A DNA stretch of 64,000 bases from Roseovarius sp. S88 (lineage in GTDB: Bacteria; Pseudomonadota; Alphaproteobacteria; Rhodobacterales; Rhodobacteraceae). Where the stretch lies: contig NZ_CP146069.1 in assembly GCF_037023735.1 (NCBI RefSeq), positions 1,095,501-1,159,500 of the forward strand. The letters are read 5' to 3'. The notes below the pieces were generated by a model. That model did no database searches, was not told the origin of the DNA, and saw nothing but the letters and a program-made list of their open reading frames with translations. Made by a program: the position numbers and the translations under genes. Below, piece after piece: positions 46,451 through 54,739 of this stretch. Position 1 is the first letter of the stretch, and each line of letters begins with the position of its first letter.

Positions 46451-46812
46451 GACGCTCAAAGTCGAAGATTTCCATCGCCCACCGCCTCCGCCGACCGCCT
46501 CAGGGGCACTTTCCGGGGGCATTACGGAGGGAAAAACGGACGAGAAGGGTGTTCAGGGTGCCGCTCACACGTGTCTGCGGAGCCGGCTCTCTCCCATGTC
46601 GTCTCACGTAGCCGCCCAGGACACCTCAACCGACACCGACGCCGCCTTTCGCACCGACAGCCACCGGGGACGCGCGGAAGGTGACGCGAGAGGGAACGTC
46701 ATCGCGGCGGACGGGGGCGGCGAGAGCGGTCGGCGGGGGCGGCGCGCGCGGAGGGGAGAAGGTTGCGGGAGGCACGAGAGAAACGAGCTTATGGGGTGGG
46801 GAGAAACAAAAA
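46451..46812 (+). repeat. Left-arm repeat of the element (copy 1)
   Basis: With the core this shows 224 bp of exact identity (46424-46647) to the inverted copy at 55685-55908. After that the two copies diverge with many substitutions and small indels and look alike again near GAGCTTATGGGG. The distal part is very G-rich and purine-rich. It contains the palindromes ACACGTGT and GAGCCGGCTC and one copy of the 12-mer GGGGCACTTTCC. No credible gene is seen; the short frames in it are not kept between copies. Confidence 0.85.
46503..46514 (+). repeat. 12-mer GGGGCACTTTCC, left arm copy
   Basis: One of five exact copies found in the element. This one is 52 bp inside the attL core. Candidate arm-type site for the integrase or site of an excision factor. 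Confidence 0.6.
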
Positions 46813-46819
46813 AGGTGGC

Positions 46820-47017
46820 TCAGTGATTGCACACGTCGCAGATGGACGCATCCGAGGTCACAGTCCCCTCCGCTGCTCCAAATTCGCCGCCGCAGACCAG
46901 ACATGTGTTGGTTGGTCCGGAGCCAGCGCGCTTTGCATCTCTGCGCTGTTCCCGACGCTTTTCTGCAGCGCGTCTTTCCTCAAGCCATTTCCAACTTTCA
47001 TCGTCCGTGAAACTCAT
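46820..47017 (-). CDS. Small zinc-ribbon-like protein
   Basis: 65 aa. A charged helical start (WKWLEERRAAEKRREQRRDA) is followed by two CxxC knuckles (TCLVCGG and ICDVCNH), so it probably binds one zinc. AGGTGA lies 5 bp before the ATG. Small zinc proteins are common in phages and satellites as regulators. It is transcribed away from the KAP gene. Function unknown. Confidence 0.55.
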   Translation of the reverse strand: MSFTDDESWKWLEERRAAEKRREQRRDAKRAGSGPTNTCLVCGGEFGAAEGTVTSDASICDVCNH

Positions 47018-47389
47018 TTTTCACCTATGTTCAGGATTGTATCAGTCTCTGCGCCGTCTCAATTGAGCAGTCCAAGCTGGCGAAAGTAAGGCGTCAGTTT
47101 GTTCGTGAGGAACTTTATCTTTGGGCGCTGCAAGCAATGGATTTCTCATAGTAGACCTAAGCGGTCACCATCACATTCCGTCGCATCGGTCACTTAGGGG
47201 TGGAATTGCGAGTTCACTTCATATGCAACAAACGGCGGTTGCATTAGTGACGGCGGCCCCTGCGATTTGTGTTCGCCCTTCGCGATAGCACGTACTGGTT
47301 TGAAGCGTGGCGAAGCATGAAACGAGAGTCGACTATGTTACTCATTTACGGCATCATTTAAGCCTATCAACCGTCGAAGAAAAAAACTT
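47018..47389. other. Intergenic, promoter region of the KAP gene
   Basis: 372 bp. Divergent promoters for the zinc-ribbon protein and the KAP NTPase are expected here. The last 60 bp are AT-rich. No other structure was recognised. Confidence 0.35.
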
Positions 47390-48745
47390 ATGAAGTTGTT
47401 TCCTCAAGACCCTGATATGGTTCTATATCAAACTGGTTTCGAGAGCGATATTCTTGAACGCGAACTCATTTCAAGACAGCTGTCCGAACTCGTCGAGCGA
47501 ATAGAAGATCCGATTGTGCTAGCACTTGATGACAAGTGGGGCTCAGGCAAGACCTTTTTCCTAAAGAGGTGGGTCACAGCTCACACTGATAAGAATGAGG
47601 GGACCGCCGTAACCGTCTATTTTGACGCCTTCGAGAACGATTATCTCTCCGACCCTCTTGTTTCCATCATCACCGCTGTGAGTGCACGCATTCCAAAAGA
47701 ACAAGGGGCAACGGTCCAAAAATGGAAACACGTTGCCACAAAGCTGGCAAAGCCAGCCTTTGGCATCGCACTTTCGTTGGCAACGTTCGTCGCAAAGCAG
47801 CATCTCGATGAGATGGGAGATGTGCTTGCGGATGCAGTTCGTGACGAAGCGGAAGAAAAGACACAAGATCTTTGGGATGTCGAGAAGGGCCGAAAAGATG
47901 CAATGGATGCCTTTCGAGGGCTTCTGACAAAACTAACGCAGGATACAGCGGCTCCGATCGTAATTGTGGTCGACGAGCTGGACCGTTGTCGCCCTGACTA
48001 TGCCCTGTCTGTGCTCGAAGTTATCAAGCACTTCTTCTCAGTACCCAAAGTCCATTTTATACTTGGTATCAACGGAACAGCATTAGAGAACAGTGTCAAA
48101 GCAAGATACGGTGCTGAAATCGATGCGGAGAGCTATCTCCGAAAATTCATAGACTTATCGTTCTCGCTTCCTCGTGTTATTGGTCGGCATGACCAATTGA
48201 GTGTCATTTCAAAGTACGCGTCAGAGTTAACTTCCGACATGGAACTTCCTGAGCCGATTTCCCGACGCTGCATAAACCTGTTGGAGTGCGTTGCTAAGGG
48301 ACGTGAAGTCTCGCTTAGAGATATAGGTAAGGTCCTTTCCAAGATTGCATTGTTGCCTAATCAGGTCCACGAGGGAAATTGGACGGAGGGATGGATAGAT
48401 TTACTGTGCGCACTTCTTGTTACTTCGGTCTTAGATCCAAGGCTTCACAAAAAACTTGTCTCCGGAAGTACTCACTCGTCTGAACTTCGGGAGTATCTTG
48501 CGGCGCCGAAAGAAATTACAATGGAAACTATCGATGACCAGCACAACCCCGGCTACAATCACAACGTTACGGTTTGGTTGGCGACATTAATTTTTTGTTG
48601 CGGTTCGGAAGAAGTGTCAGACGTTGAAGATCTGCCTGATTGGAAAGATCGGGTTGGGGACCGAATTGACCGTTTTTCAGTTCGAGATAGAAAATCCTTA
48701 CCTGCCAGGATTCAAAGAGACTGTATTGATTTATTCAAGATTTAG
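47390..48745 (+). CDS. KAP family P-loop NTPase
   Basis: 451 aa. Walker A is LALDDKWGSGKTFFLKRW (GSGKT at 51-55) and Walker B is IVIVVDELDRCRPDYALSV (190-208), with the DELDRCRP signature of KAP NTPases. A mildly hydrophobic stretch near 122-136 may be the reduced membrane insert common in this family. KAP proteins are known in plasmid/phage exclusion (PifA) and are frequent cargo of mobile elements. It is on the strand opposite to most of the element's genes, so it probably has its own promoter. A defence role is inferred. Confidence 0.88.
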   Translation: MKLFPQDPDMVLYQTGFESDILERELISRQLSELVERIEDPIVLALDDKWGSGKTFFLKRWVTAHTDKNEGTAVTVYFDAFENDYLSDPLVSIITAVSARIPKEQGATVQKWKHVATKLAKPAFGIALSLATFVAKQHLDEMGDVLADAVRDEAEEKTQDLWDVEKGRKDAMDAFRGLLTKLTQDTAAPIVIVVDELDRCRPDYALSVLEVIKHFFSVPKVHFILGINGTALENSVKARYGAEIDAESYLRKFIDLSFSLPRVIGRHDQLSVISKYASELTSDMELPEPISRRCINLLECVAKGREVSLRDIGKVLSKIALLPNQVHEGNWTEGWIDLLCALLVTSVLDPRLHKKLVSGSTHSSELREYLAAPKEITMETIDDQHNPGYNHNVTVWLATLIFCCGSEEVSDVEDLPDWKDRVGDRIDRFSVRDRKSLPARIQRDCIDLFKI

Positions 48746-49050
48746 ATTTTGGAGTTGGCGCTTCCTTGACGGCGTGGAATGCTCTTTTTGCTATGCGATC
48801 AACTACAGGAATTTCCCGCTTATACGGCGATCTGGCGCTCCTAATTTTCCGCTATGAGGGGTCGAAAAAATCTCTGTGCATCTGTCTCTCTAGCCCTTAA
48901 ACCTGCTCTTCGCGCAAACTGCCGATTTCTGCTCCTCTGTGGACCGACAGCATGCTCCCTTGAAAGCGCCACCCTCCCGAAAGCCTTATTCGACGATGGA
49001 AGGGTGGCCAAGTTTTCACATCAGTTCAGAAGTTTTCGACTTGCGTTGCC
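48746..49050. other. Intergenic between KAP gene and DUF1413-like gene
   Basis: 305 bp between two convergent genes. The 79-codon frame present here on the plus strand overlaps the next gene and has no family features. I see nothing else in it. Confidence 0.35.
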
Positions 49051-49290
49051 TTATCTCGCAAGTTTCACATACTCCTCTGATCCTCTGTGGTAGTACGTCC
49101 CGATGCTGATGATATCCGGATAGACACCGTCTTCCACACGCTGGCGGAACTGTCGCCCGATGTAGCTTTTTACGCCACTGGGGAAATAGTTCCAACCGGG
49201 GCAGATGTTCCTCACGCAAAATCTGCGGTTGGGATACAGTCGGCGATCCATAAGTTCATCAAAATTTGGTACGTAGTTTTCAATATCCAT
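49051..49290 (-). CDS. Small DUF1413-like protein
   Basis: 79 aa. The end GVKSYIGRQFRQRVEDGVYP and the final YYHRGSEEYVKLAR resemble DUF1413, whose members are small and often lie on mobile elements. The ATG before DIENYVPNF has GGAAAG about 9 bp upstream. An in-frame ATG at 49389 would give a 112-residue protein whose extra part also looks protein-like, so the start is uncertain. Confidence 0.55.
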   Translation of the reverse strand: MDIENYVPNFDELMDRRLYPNRRFCVRNICPGWNYFPSGVKSYIGRQFRQRVEDGVYPDIISIGTYYHRGSEEYVKLAR

Positions 49291-49698
49291 GTTTTTTTCT
49301 TTCCGGCGCTCTGTTCGCGGCTCATAAGTCTCCGCATCGAGCACTCTCATTTTCAAGTTTTTGACGGGCTCATCGAAGTTGCCCGTCATACTTCGCCAAC
49401 GCATCCTTTCCCGGTGAGGGCCATGGAACTTTTCGGATGTATTCGCTGGCATCGGCGCTTCGACGCCGCGCATCGGAGATCTGAGCACGGGGGACGCAGA
49501 GCAAATCGTGCGCACCGCGCGCTCCGCTAGACTCTTTCGGCGTGATCTCTCGTTGCTTGTTGCCTTTGAAGAGGTTCGGAAGCTGTCGTCCATTTTCTGA
49601 CTTGCCTCTCCTCTATTCAAAGACGTTGGCGACATGGGTAGCCGCTGCCGCAACGTCAAGTAGCAACAACAAGAAAAAACGGTTCACAACAAAGGAAT
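49291..49698. other. Region without a confident gene
   Basis: 408 bp. The minus-strand frame of the DUF1413-like protein stays open through most of it, but only its first 33 codons next to that gene look protein-like. The rest has no support. No RNA or repeat was recognised. Confidence 0.3.
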
Positions 49699-50187
49699 CT
49701 AAATCGAAGCTTCCGTACGTCGTAGCTGATCCGTCACGTCGACCACACCGGAGAAGGTCCACACAGCATCGCTCAGTATGAACTTGTGACTGTTAGTGTG
49801 TGCGATGAAGGTCGCTTTCTCCTGTATCACACCGGCTGGTATGAGCGCTGATTTTGATATCCTGTATCGTTCGTCGAACAACATAGCCGCCAGAAAATCA
49901 AAGCCATCAAGGTCCCGGATAGCCGAGAGTTGCCGCGATTTGTTGCGCCAGTGAACTCTCCGAGCCTTGATTTGAAAACGCCTTCCTTCTGCATCTGTCG
50001 CATCAAAAGACTTTGCGGAGTTGCTTTCCTGATGCCATCCAAAGGTCTTGCAAAACAGGAACTCGGCGAGATCGCCGGTAGGGTTGTTAGCAGTACGCAG
50101 CACACCGCGTGATCGAAGCTCTTCATTGACATCGACATGCAACTTGAGCAGTTCGGCTATTGTCAAATTCGCAAGATCAGGGGGCAT
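49699..50187 (-). CDS. DUF6998-like protein
   Basis: 162 aa. Conserved-looking blocks are NNPTGDLAEFLFCKTFGWHQ, RFQIKARRV, SRQLSAIRDLDGFDFLAAML and WTFSGVVDVTDQLRR, which I recall from DUF6998 proteins; the GDxAE...D...QIKAR pattern resembles a restriction-endonuclease-like (PD-(D/E)xK) core. That could mean a nuclease, but it is inference. The start has GAGG 8 bp upstream; an upstream ATG at 50223 would overlap the preceding gene by 20 bp. Confidence 0.72.
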   Translation of the reverse strand: MPPDLANLTIAELLKLHVDVNEELRSRGVLRTANNPTGDLAEFLFCKTFGWHQESNSAKSFDATDAEGRRFQIKARRVHWRNKSRQLSAIRDLDGFDFLAAMLFDERYRISKSALIPAGVIQEKATFIAHTNSHKFILSDAVWTFSGVVDVTDQLRRTEASI

Positions 50188-50203
50188 TGCTACAACCTCG
50201 TTT

Positions 50204-51079
50204 TTATTGGGCTTGCTGTTCATCGGGCTGAAGATACTTCCTCGTATCGTCAATCAGATCGCCAGCTCCCTCAAGACTCTTTTCCCAGAACCTGGATACC
50301 CCTGACTTTGCGCCATCGGCAGTTGAGGCGAACCAATCCGCCGACGTATCCCAGTATTCTTCCCAGTCCACGTCCGGCAGCTCGTAGCTCTTTATCTCTT
50401 CCAAGGTTGGTACTGCAGCCTTAGCACTTTGCCACGCGTTTCCGGGCGACGCTTTAACCGTTTCCCAGACTTCTTCCGCAGTTGGCACCCGCGTGGCGCA
50501 TACTGTCTGCTCATCCTCGCTCGGCGCAGAGCCGGGGTCCAATGCACGCCGAAGCTCGCTCATGTCCTTCAAGGTGTCACAGAGGTCTTTGAGTTCCAGC
50601 GCAGTGGCTCCAACGACGACCGCAATGCCGACGTAAGGCAGCGCTTCTCCCGCCATAGCGCCGATCTCCCGAGAGGATGTTTTGACCGCTCGCTTTGAGA
50701 TCCTGTTTGAGGTGGTCTCGACTGCTTCCTGGACGGCAACTTTCCGACCTCGATACACAACGCGATCCGGAATCACGTCACCAACTTCCGATCGCAATCT
50801 TCTGGTGACCGTTCTCTCTGACGCGAGATCAGCAGTCACTTCCGAAAGCTCACCGCGAAGCTGTCTTTTCGCAGCTCTTTCCTGCGCTAACTCTCCACTC
50901 AGATCGGCGACCTCGTCCGCGTGTTGCATTGCGACAGTTCTCATGCCCGTCGCCGAGTGAAACGCGGAGGATGCAACGCTGAATAACGCGCCCCCCACCA
51001 CAAACGCCAGATTCAAAGCAATCGACCCGACGAAGATTGCAACGAACAGCAATCTCCAAGCCCATTTTAAGACCCTCAT
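50204..51079 (-). CDS. Membrane-anchored coiled-coil protein of unknown function
   Basis: 291 aa. An N-terminal helix (LLFVAIFVGSIALNLAFVVG) is followed by a long coiled coil (about 50-100, QHADEVADLSGELAQERAAK). A second hydrophobic segment lies in the middle (about 150-170, LPYVGIAVVVGATALELKDL). The C-terminal part is acidic with many Trp. The second helix and the coiled coil suggest an envelope-spanning or pore-like protein. It lies 17 bp upstream of the DUF6998-like gene in one operon. No family recognised. Confidence 0.7.
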   Translation of the reverse strand: MRVLKWAWRLLFVAIFVGSIALNLAFVVGGALFSVASSAFHSATGMRTVAMQHADEVADLSGELAQERAAKRQLRGELSEVTADLASERTVTRRLRSEVGDVIPDRVVYRGRKVAVQEAVETTSNRISKRAVKTSSREIGAMAGEALPYVGIAVVVGATALELKDLCDTLKDMSELRRALDPGSAPSEDEQTVCATRVPTAEEVWETVKASPGNAWQSAKAAVPTLEEIKSYELPDVDWEEYWDTSADWFASTADGAKSGVSRFWEKSLEGAGDLIDDTRKYLQPDEQQAQ

Positions 51080-51199
51080 CTTTCCAACTCCCTCATCCTA
51101 ACCTTCTAATTATAAGTAGTTTTTCGACGCAGCGCTCTTCTTTTTTGCGGTGCAACGAATGAGCCCTGGCCAACCTTGACCAGCCGGGGCCGTTCTCTC

Positions 51200-51373
51200 T
51201 CAGGGCAATCGGCGCTTGACCGCGTAGTCCGCCAACCACTGCCAGTATTGCTCCCGGTTGCGGAAACCCTGACCAACGGCGGCGACCTCCTCCGCCCCCT
51301 CTCGGGTGAGACCACCATCATGCTCCGAGATGGCGGCCCGCTCCTCGAACGCCTCGATGTCGGGGATCAACAT
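51200..51373 (-). CDS. Small protein downstream of the integrase
   Basis: 57 aa, MLIPDIEAFEERAAISEHDG to the end YAVKRRLP. The ATG overlaps the integrase stop by 7 bp, so it is probably translated by coupling. It is acidic at first, with an aromatic YWQWLADYAV end. Size and place suit an excisionase or accessory factor, but no DNA-binding motif is visible. Confidence 0.6.
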   Translation of the reverse strand: MLIPDIEAFEERAAISEHDGGLTREGAEEVAAVGQGFRNREQYWQWLADYAVKRRLP

Positions 51374-52653
51374 GACGGCAACCTGATCTGGTCGATGATG
51401 TCGCGCTTCTGCTCGTCGGAGATGCCCGCCGAGTAGATGCCGTAGGTGATGCCGTTCTCCGAGCGCGCGGACTTGTGACCCACCAGCGACGCCGTGAAGT
51501 GCTCCGGCACGCCGGTGCGCTCACACTGGGTGATGAACCACTTACGGGTGGAGTGGAACACCAGCCCCGGTCTCCGAAGATCGAGCTTCTGACGCAGATC
51601 GGCGAAACGCTTGGTCACCATGTTGACGGACAGCCCCGGAAAGAGCGGTCCCTCCTGCGGCAACTGACCCAGCAACGCCTCAAGGTCGGAATGAAGCGGC
51701 ACCATCCGCTCCGCCGCGTCGGTCTTGAGCTTGCGCAGCCCGTTGGGCCTGACGTGCGCGAACCACCCGAGATTGCCTTTGGAGGTCAGGTCCTCACGGA
51801 GCAACCCGACGGCCTCGCCGGACCGCATGCCGGTGAGCAGGCAGATCAGCAAAGGCAGATGGATCACGCCATCCTCCTCCATTAGCAGCACCCGCACCTC
51901 GTCATCCGTTGGCACAGCGTAGGGAGCTGGCTTGATCTTCCCGTCGAAACGAACGGTCCGGAAGGGATTCTGAGAGAGATGCCCCTCGTAGACGGCCCAA
52001 TCCAGGAAATGGTTGACCTGAGACCAGATGCGCTTGCGGGTTCGCGCGGAGATGACCTCCAGCCCGCCGTCGGACCAGCGCGCCAGTTGATCCAGCGTCA
52101 TACGCCGGGTTTGGCGCACCTTGCCGATCAGAGGAGACAGTCGCGCGATGAGACTCAGAAACTCCCGTCCTTCCTCCCGGGTGATCGACGTGATTCTCCG
52201 GTCCCGATACTTGGACGTGAAAAGCCCCACGGAGTAACGGACGCTTTTGAAGCCGCCCCGCCGCAACTGGTTACTTCTTAGGTTGAGGTAGGCCCTGGAA
52301 AGCTCAGCCACCGTCGGCGCGGTCGTTTTGCCGGGGAAGGTGATCGTGCCCTCCGCCGCCAGAGTGCTCCGGAGAGAAGAGAGCGCTGCTTTGGATGCCT
52401 CCCCCCATTCGATCTCGCCGGTGCCTGCCTGCGCGTGACTGAGGATGTCCTCGGCCCCGTTGCGGGCCTGACGAACAAGATCCTCGTACTTGGCGTTGAC
52501 CTGCGCGGCGCGGGTACGGGCGGTTTTGACGTCACCGGTCTTGAGAGATTGCTTCAAGGCCCGCGTACCGATCACGGGGACGACGTCTTTGGGATAGTTG
52601 CGGCGGTAGAGCCAGGTTTGGCCTTTGAGATAGGCATACTTGATGTCGGACAT
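51367..52653 (-). CDS. int: Tyrosine-type site-specific integrase
   Basis: 428 aa. The N-terminus (YLKGQTWLYRRNYPKDVVPV) matches the DUF6538 type of phage integrases. The catalytic set is R277 (LTGMRSGEAVGLL), H367-x2-R370 (FHSTRKWFI), H393 (VGHKSAR) and the nucleophile Tyr near 404 (ITYGIYSAG). It would integrate the element into the tRNA-Gln gene. GGAG lies 6 bp before the ATG, and a copy of GGGGCACTTTCC ends 15 bp upstream of it. Confidence 0.93.
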   Translation of the reverse strand: MSDIKYAYLKGQTWLYRRNYPKDVVPVIGTRALKQSLKTGDVKTARTRAAQVNAKYEDLVRQARNGAEDILSHAQAGTGEIEWGEASKAALSSLRSTLAAEGTITFPGKTTAPTVAELSRAYLNLRSNQLRRGGFKSVRYSVGLFTSKYRDRRITSITREEGREFLSLIARLSPLIGKVRQTRRMTLDQLARWSDGGLEVISARTRKRIWSQVNHFLDWAVYEGHLSQNPFRTVRFDGKIKPAPYAVPTDDEVRVLLMEEDGVIHLPLLICLLTGMRSGEAVGLLREDLTSKGNLGWFAHVRPNGLRKLKTDAAERMVPLHSDLEALLGQLPQEGPLFPGLSVNMVTKRFADLRQKLDLRRPGLVFHSTRKWFITQCERTGVPEHFTASLVGHKSARSENGITYGIYSAGISDEQKRDIIDQIRLPSC

Positions 52654-52668
52654 GATTGCTCCTTCCCG

Positions 52669-52680
52669 GGAAAGTGCCCC
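52669..52680 (-). promoter_or_regulatory. 12-mer GGGGCACTTTCC upstream of the integrase
   Basis: Exact copy in the 5' region of the integrase gene, in the same orientation as the gene. Binding there by the integrase or an accessory protein would give autoregulation. This position argues that the motif is a regulator or recombinase site and not only arm structure. Confidence 0.55.
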
Positions 52681-52739
52681 CGGGGTCATGGTTGGATTTG
52701 ATTGTCAGAAAGGGTGCTCAGGGAGCGGCTGGGATGTTT

Positions 52740-52925
52740 CTAATCCTTGCCGTCTCTCGCCTTGACGAGCTCCAGCGGGGGCTCGCCGTAGGCTCCGGCG
52801 AAAGGCCCGGTGAGGGCTGTGCCGGTCACGCGGTCTTCCTCGACCGTGTCGATCCTGAACAGGTGTTCGGGGACGTCATCGAAAGCTCGGATGACGACCA
52901 CCGCGTCGGGTTTGAGATCGGGCAC
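52740..52925 (-). CDS. Small protein of unknown function upstream of the integrase
   Basis: 61 aa from GTG, MPDLKPDAVVVIRAFDDVPE to the end LVKARDGKD. It looks like a compact beta domain. It starts 3 bp after the stop of a 16-residue leader peptide, which has a much stronger ribosome site, so it is likely translated by re-initiation. Function unknown. Confidence 0.55.
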   Translation of the reverse strand: MPDLKPDAVVVIRAFDDVPEHLFRIDTVEEDRVTGTALTGPFAGAYGEPPLELVKARDGKD

Positions 52926-52928
52926 GGC

Positions 52929-52979
52929 TCAGAGGACCGACACCGCTGCGTTGAGTATGGTCAACAGATTGATAAGCAT
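52929..52979 (-). CDS. Hydrophobic 16-residue leader peptide
   Basis: MLINLLTILNAAVSVL, preceded by AAGGAGG at good spacing (8 bp). It ends 3 bp before the GTG of the next small gene. It is too hydrophobic to be chance alone with such a ribosome site, but very short. A coupling leader or a tiny membrane peptide are both possible. Confidence 0.45.
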   Translation of the reverse strand: MLINLLTILNAAVSVL

Positions 52980-53099
52980 GAGAAACCTCCTTCGTTGTTC
53001 TCATTAGAGATACGGAGGTTTTCGAGGTTTTGAGCAGTGCGTTTAGAAGACCAACGACTGCAGGCAACATTGTTGTTGCCAAAAAAGGTGAGAAATCAA

Positions 53100-54173
53100 T
53101 CAAGATATGCGCGAAAGTGGCACCGCCGCTCCAAACAAATCTACTTGATCGACGCCAGTAGCTGACAGTCTGTAGCGAATTTGGCCTCCTGATGGAAAAG
53201 CGCTACTACGTCTGATTCCATGTAGACGGAGTTTCCTATCGACGGACGAAGCACGTTTCTTTTTCTTCGTTCTAATAGACGAGGTGGAAAAACTTCTAGC
53301 CGATTGGTCTATTATGAGCTTAGCTTCATCTCTGTTTGGAATAGAATGTCTACCGTGCACAAACGGCGCCAAGATAGATGTGGGATTGTTGAGTGTCTTC
53401 CACAGTAACTCACAGTGGGAGCCTTTGGATCCATGGTGTGCAACTTTGTAAACTCTGAAGTTGTTGGCGGCTCTAAAGCTGATTGAGTTCTGCAAGACAC
53501 GTGTCCATCCTGCGCTAGGTGTTTCCTCCAAATCAGCGCCAAACAAGTAAGACCCGTTGTGAGTTTCGAGTAGCAGAACCGTCGATGAGTGATTGGGCTT
53601 GAGACTTGGTGGAGGTCGTTCAATCGTCCCAACATCCGGAATGTGTGACGTAATCGAGTCAAGATACTTTCGAATTGACACATCATCGGGCGCGAGCGCC
53701 GTTAGCTTGATGTCGTCTTCGTCAAATATCGCTCTGTCCTGAATAGCAAAATGGATAGGTTTCGCTTTCTTTCTTTCTCCATGCATCCTCAGCATGGCGA
53801 CGATTTCTTTAGTTCCTACAGAGAGTCTCGGGTTTTCGGGCTCGCAATTACTGGCCAGATAAGCCGCTGCATGACGGTCATCCAGAGCAGCAGGCAGGAT
53901 TAGTTGAGCTTGTTCGCAAGCAGCAAAAAGCGTTGATATTCCTCTAACGTGATCCCCGTCCGTATGAGTTAATACCAAATGACTGACCTGTGTTTCTAAA
54001 GAAACACCTATGCCTTCTAGGTATACTAAAGTTGCGGGCCTCCCCGATGACTCGTCAATACAACTGTCGATACAAATCCACTTGCCTTCCCCGTAGTGGA
54101 TAACCAGCGCTTCTCCAAAAGCCGGACCAAATAATGATATCTCTAATTCGTCAGATTCTGGTGCCTCTGCCAT
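53100..54173 (-). CDS. ComEC/Rec2-like metallo-beta-lactamase-fold hydrolase
   Basis: 357 aa. The metal site is H70-T-D72-G-D74-H75 in LVLTHTDGDHVRGI, the variant of HxHxDH common in the soluble ComEC-like domains. The further ligands are in YLFGADLEE and in YKVAHHGSKGSH. No membrane part is present, so it is only the hydrolase domain. It is the last gene of a three-gene operon in the mobile element and may act on nucleic acid or a nucleotide. A defence role is only inferred. Confidence 0.85.
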   Translation of the reverse strand: MAEAPESDELEISLFGPAFGEALVIHYGEGKWICIDSCIDESSGRPATLVYLEGIGVSLETQVSHLVLTHTDGDHVRGISTLFAACEQAQLILPAALDDRHAAAYLASNCEPENPRLSVGTKEIVAMLRMHGERKKAKPIHFAIQDRAIFDEDDIKLTALAPDDVSIRKYLDSITSHIPDVGTIERPPPSLKPNHSSTVLLLETHNGSYLFGADLEETPSAGWTRVLQNSISFRAANNFRVYKVAHHGSKGSHCELLWKTLNNPTSILAPFVHGRHSIPNRDEAKLIIDQSARSFSTSSIRTKKKKRASSVDRKLRLHGIRRSSAFPSGGQIRYRLSATGVDQVDLFGAAVPLSRIS

Positions 54174-54205
54174 AACTCACCATCCAAAGCGCAACGCCTA
54201 ATGCA

Positions 54206-54739
54206 TCAATCGGTACTACGCATGAGTTGAAGGATTTCGTCTGCAATACTGTGCCTTCGCATGATGTCGCGTTCCGTCCACGCTGGCGGTCTGCGAAAAA
54301 CTATCGAAACTGAAGAATGAGGTATTCCACCAGATACTCTGTTCTTTCCAACGCTCAGATAGAACAATGCATTCTCAACTACTAGATTACGATCACCATC
54401 GGGTACTTCGTCTATGTTAAAATCGATTTCGTCCAAACGGTTTTGATTTGCGGTATCCCTCGGACTAATGCGAGCATGAACAACACCATTTTCAACAGAT
54501 GTAACGATGCCTTCCCAACTGGATTTTGGATAGTAGAAAGTTTGGAGTTTCCAGGGATTGGCCGGAAATCGGACTCTTTCTTCGATGAGGTATCGCGCCG
54601 ACACACTGCTGCGATCTTGCTCGCCGTTGGCAATATTTGCCACTGTATTGATCGGATCAGCAGAACGGTATGGAACATCGAGAAACAGGTCGTCGTCCAG
54701 TGACGATGCGCTAGAATAGCTCAAATCAAAAACCCTCAA
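54206..54739 (-). CDS. Hypothetical protein, middle gene of the MBL operon
   Basis: 177 aa. The first half has no known pattern; the central part (WEGIVTSVENGVVHARISPR and following) looks like an OB- or S1-like beta barrel. The start overlaps the end of the upstream gene by 14 bp, and the MBL gene follows after 32 bp. The strict order suggests the three proteins work together. No family recognised. Confidence 0.7.
   Translation of the reverse strand: MRVFDLSYSSASSLDDDLFLDVPYRSADPINTVANIANGEQDRSSVSARYLIEERVRFPANPWKLQTFYYPKSSWEGIVTSVENGVVHARISPRDTANQNRLDEIDFNIDEVPDGDRNLVVENALFYLSVGKNRVSGGIPHSSVSIVFRRPPAWTERDIMRRHSIADEILQLMRSTD

Noticed and set aside
46327..46826. Several 75-94-codon frames at the left end of the element
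   Set aside because: They run through the att core or the arm repeat and are not conserved between the two arm copies.
52876..53103. 75-codon frame with hydrophobic start overlapping the MBL stop
   Set aside because: It overlaps the better supported 16-residue peptide and 61-residue gene in another frame; its C-terminal half is Arg/Ser-rich noise.
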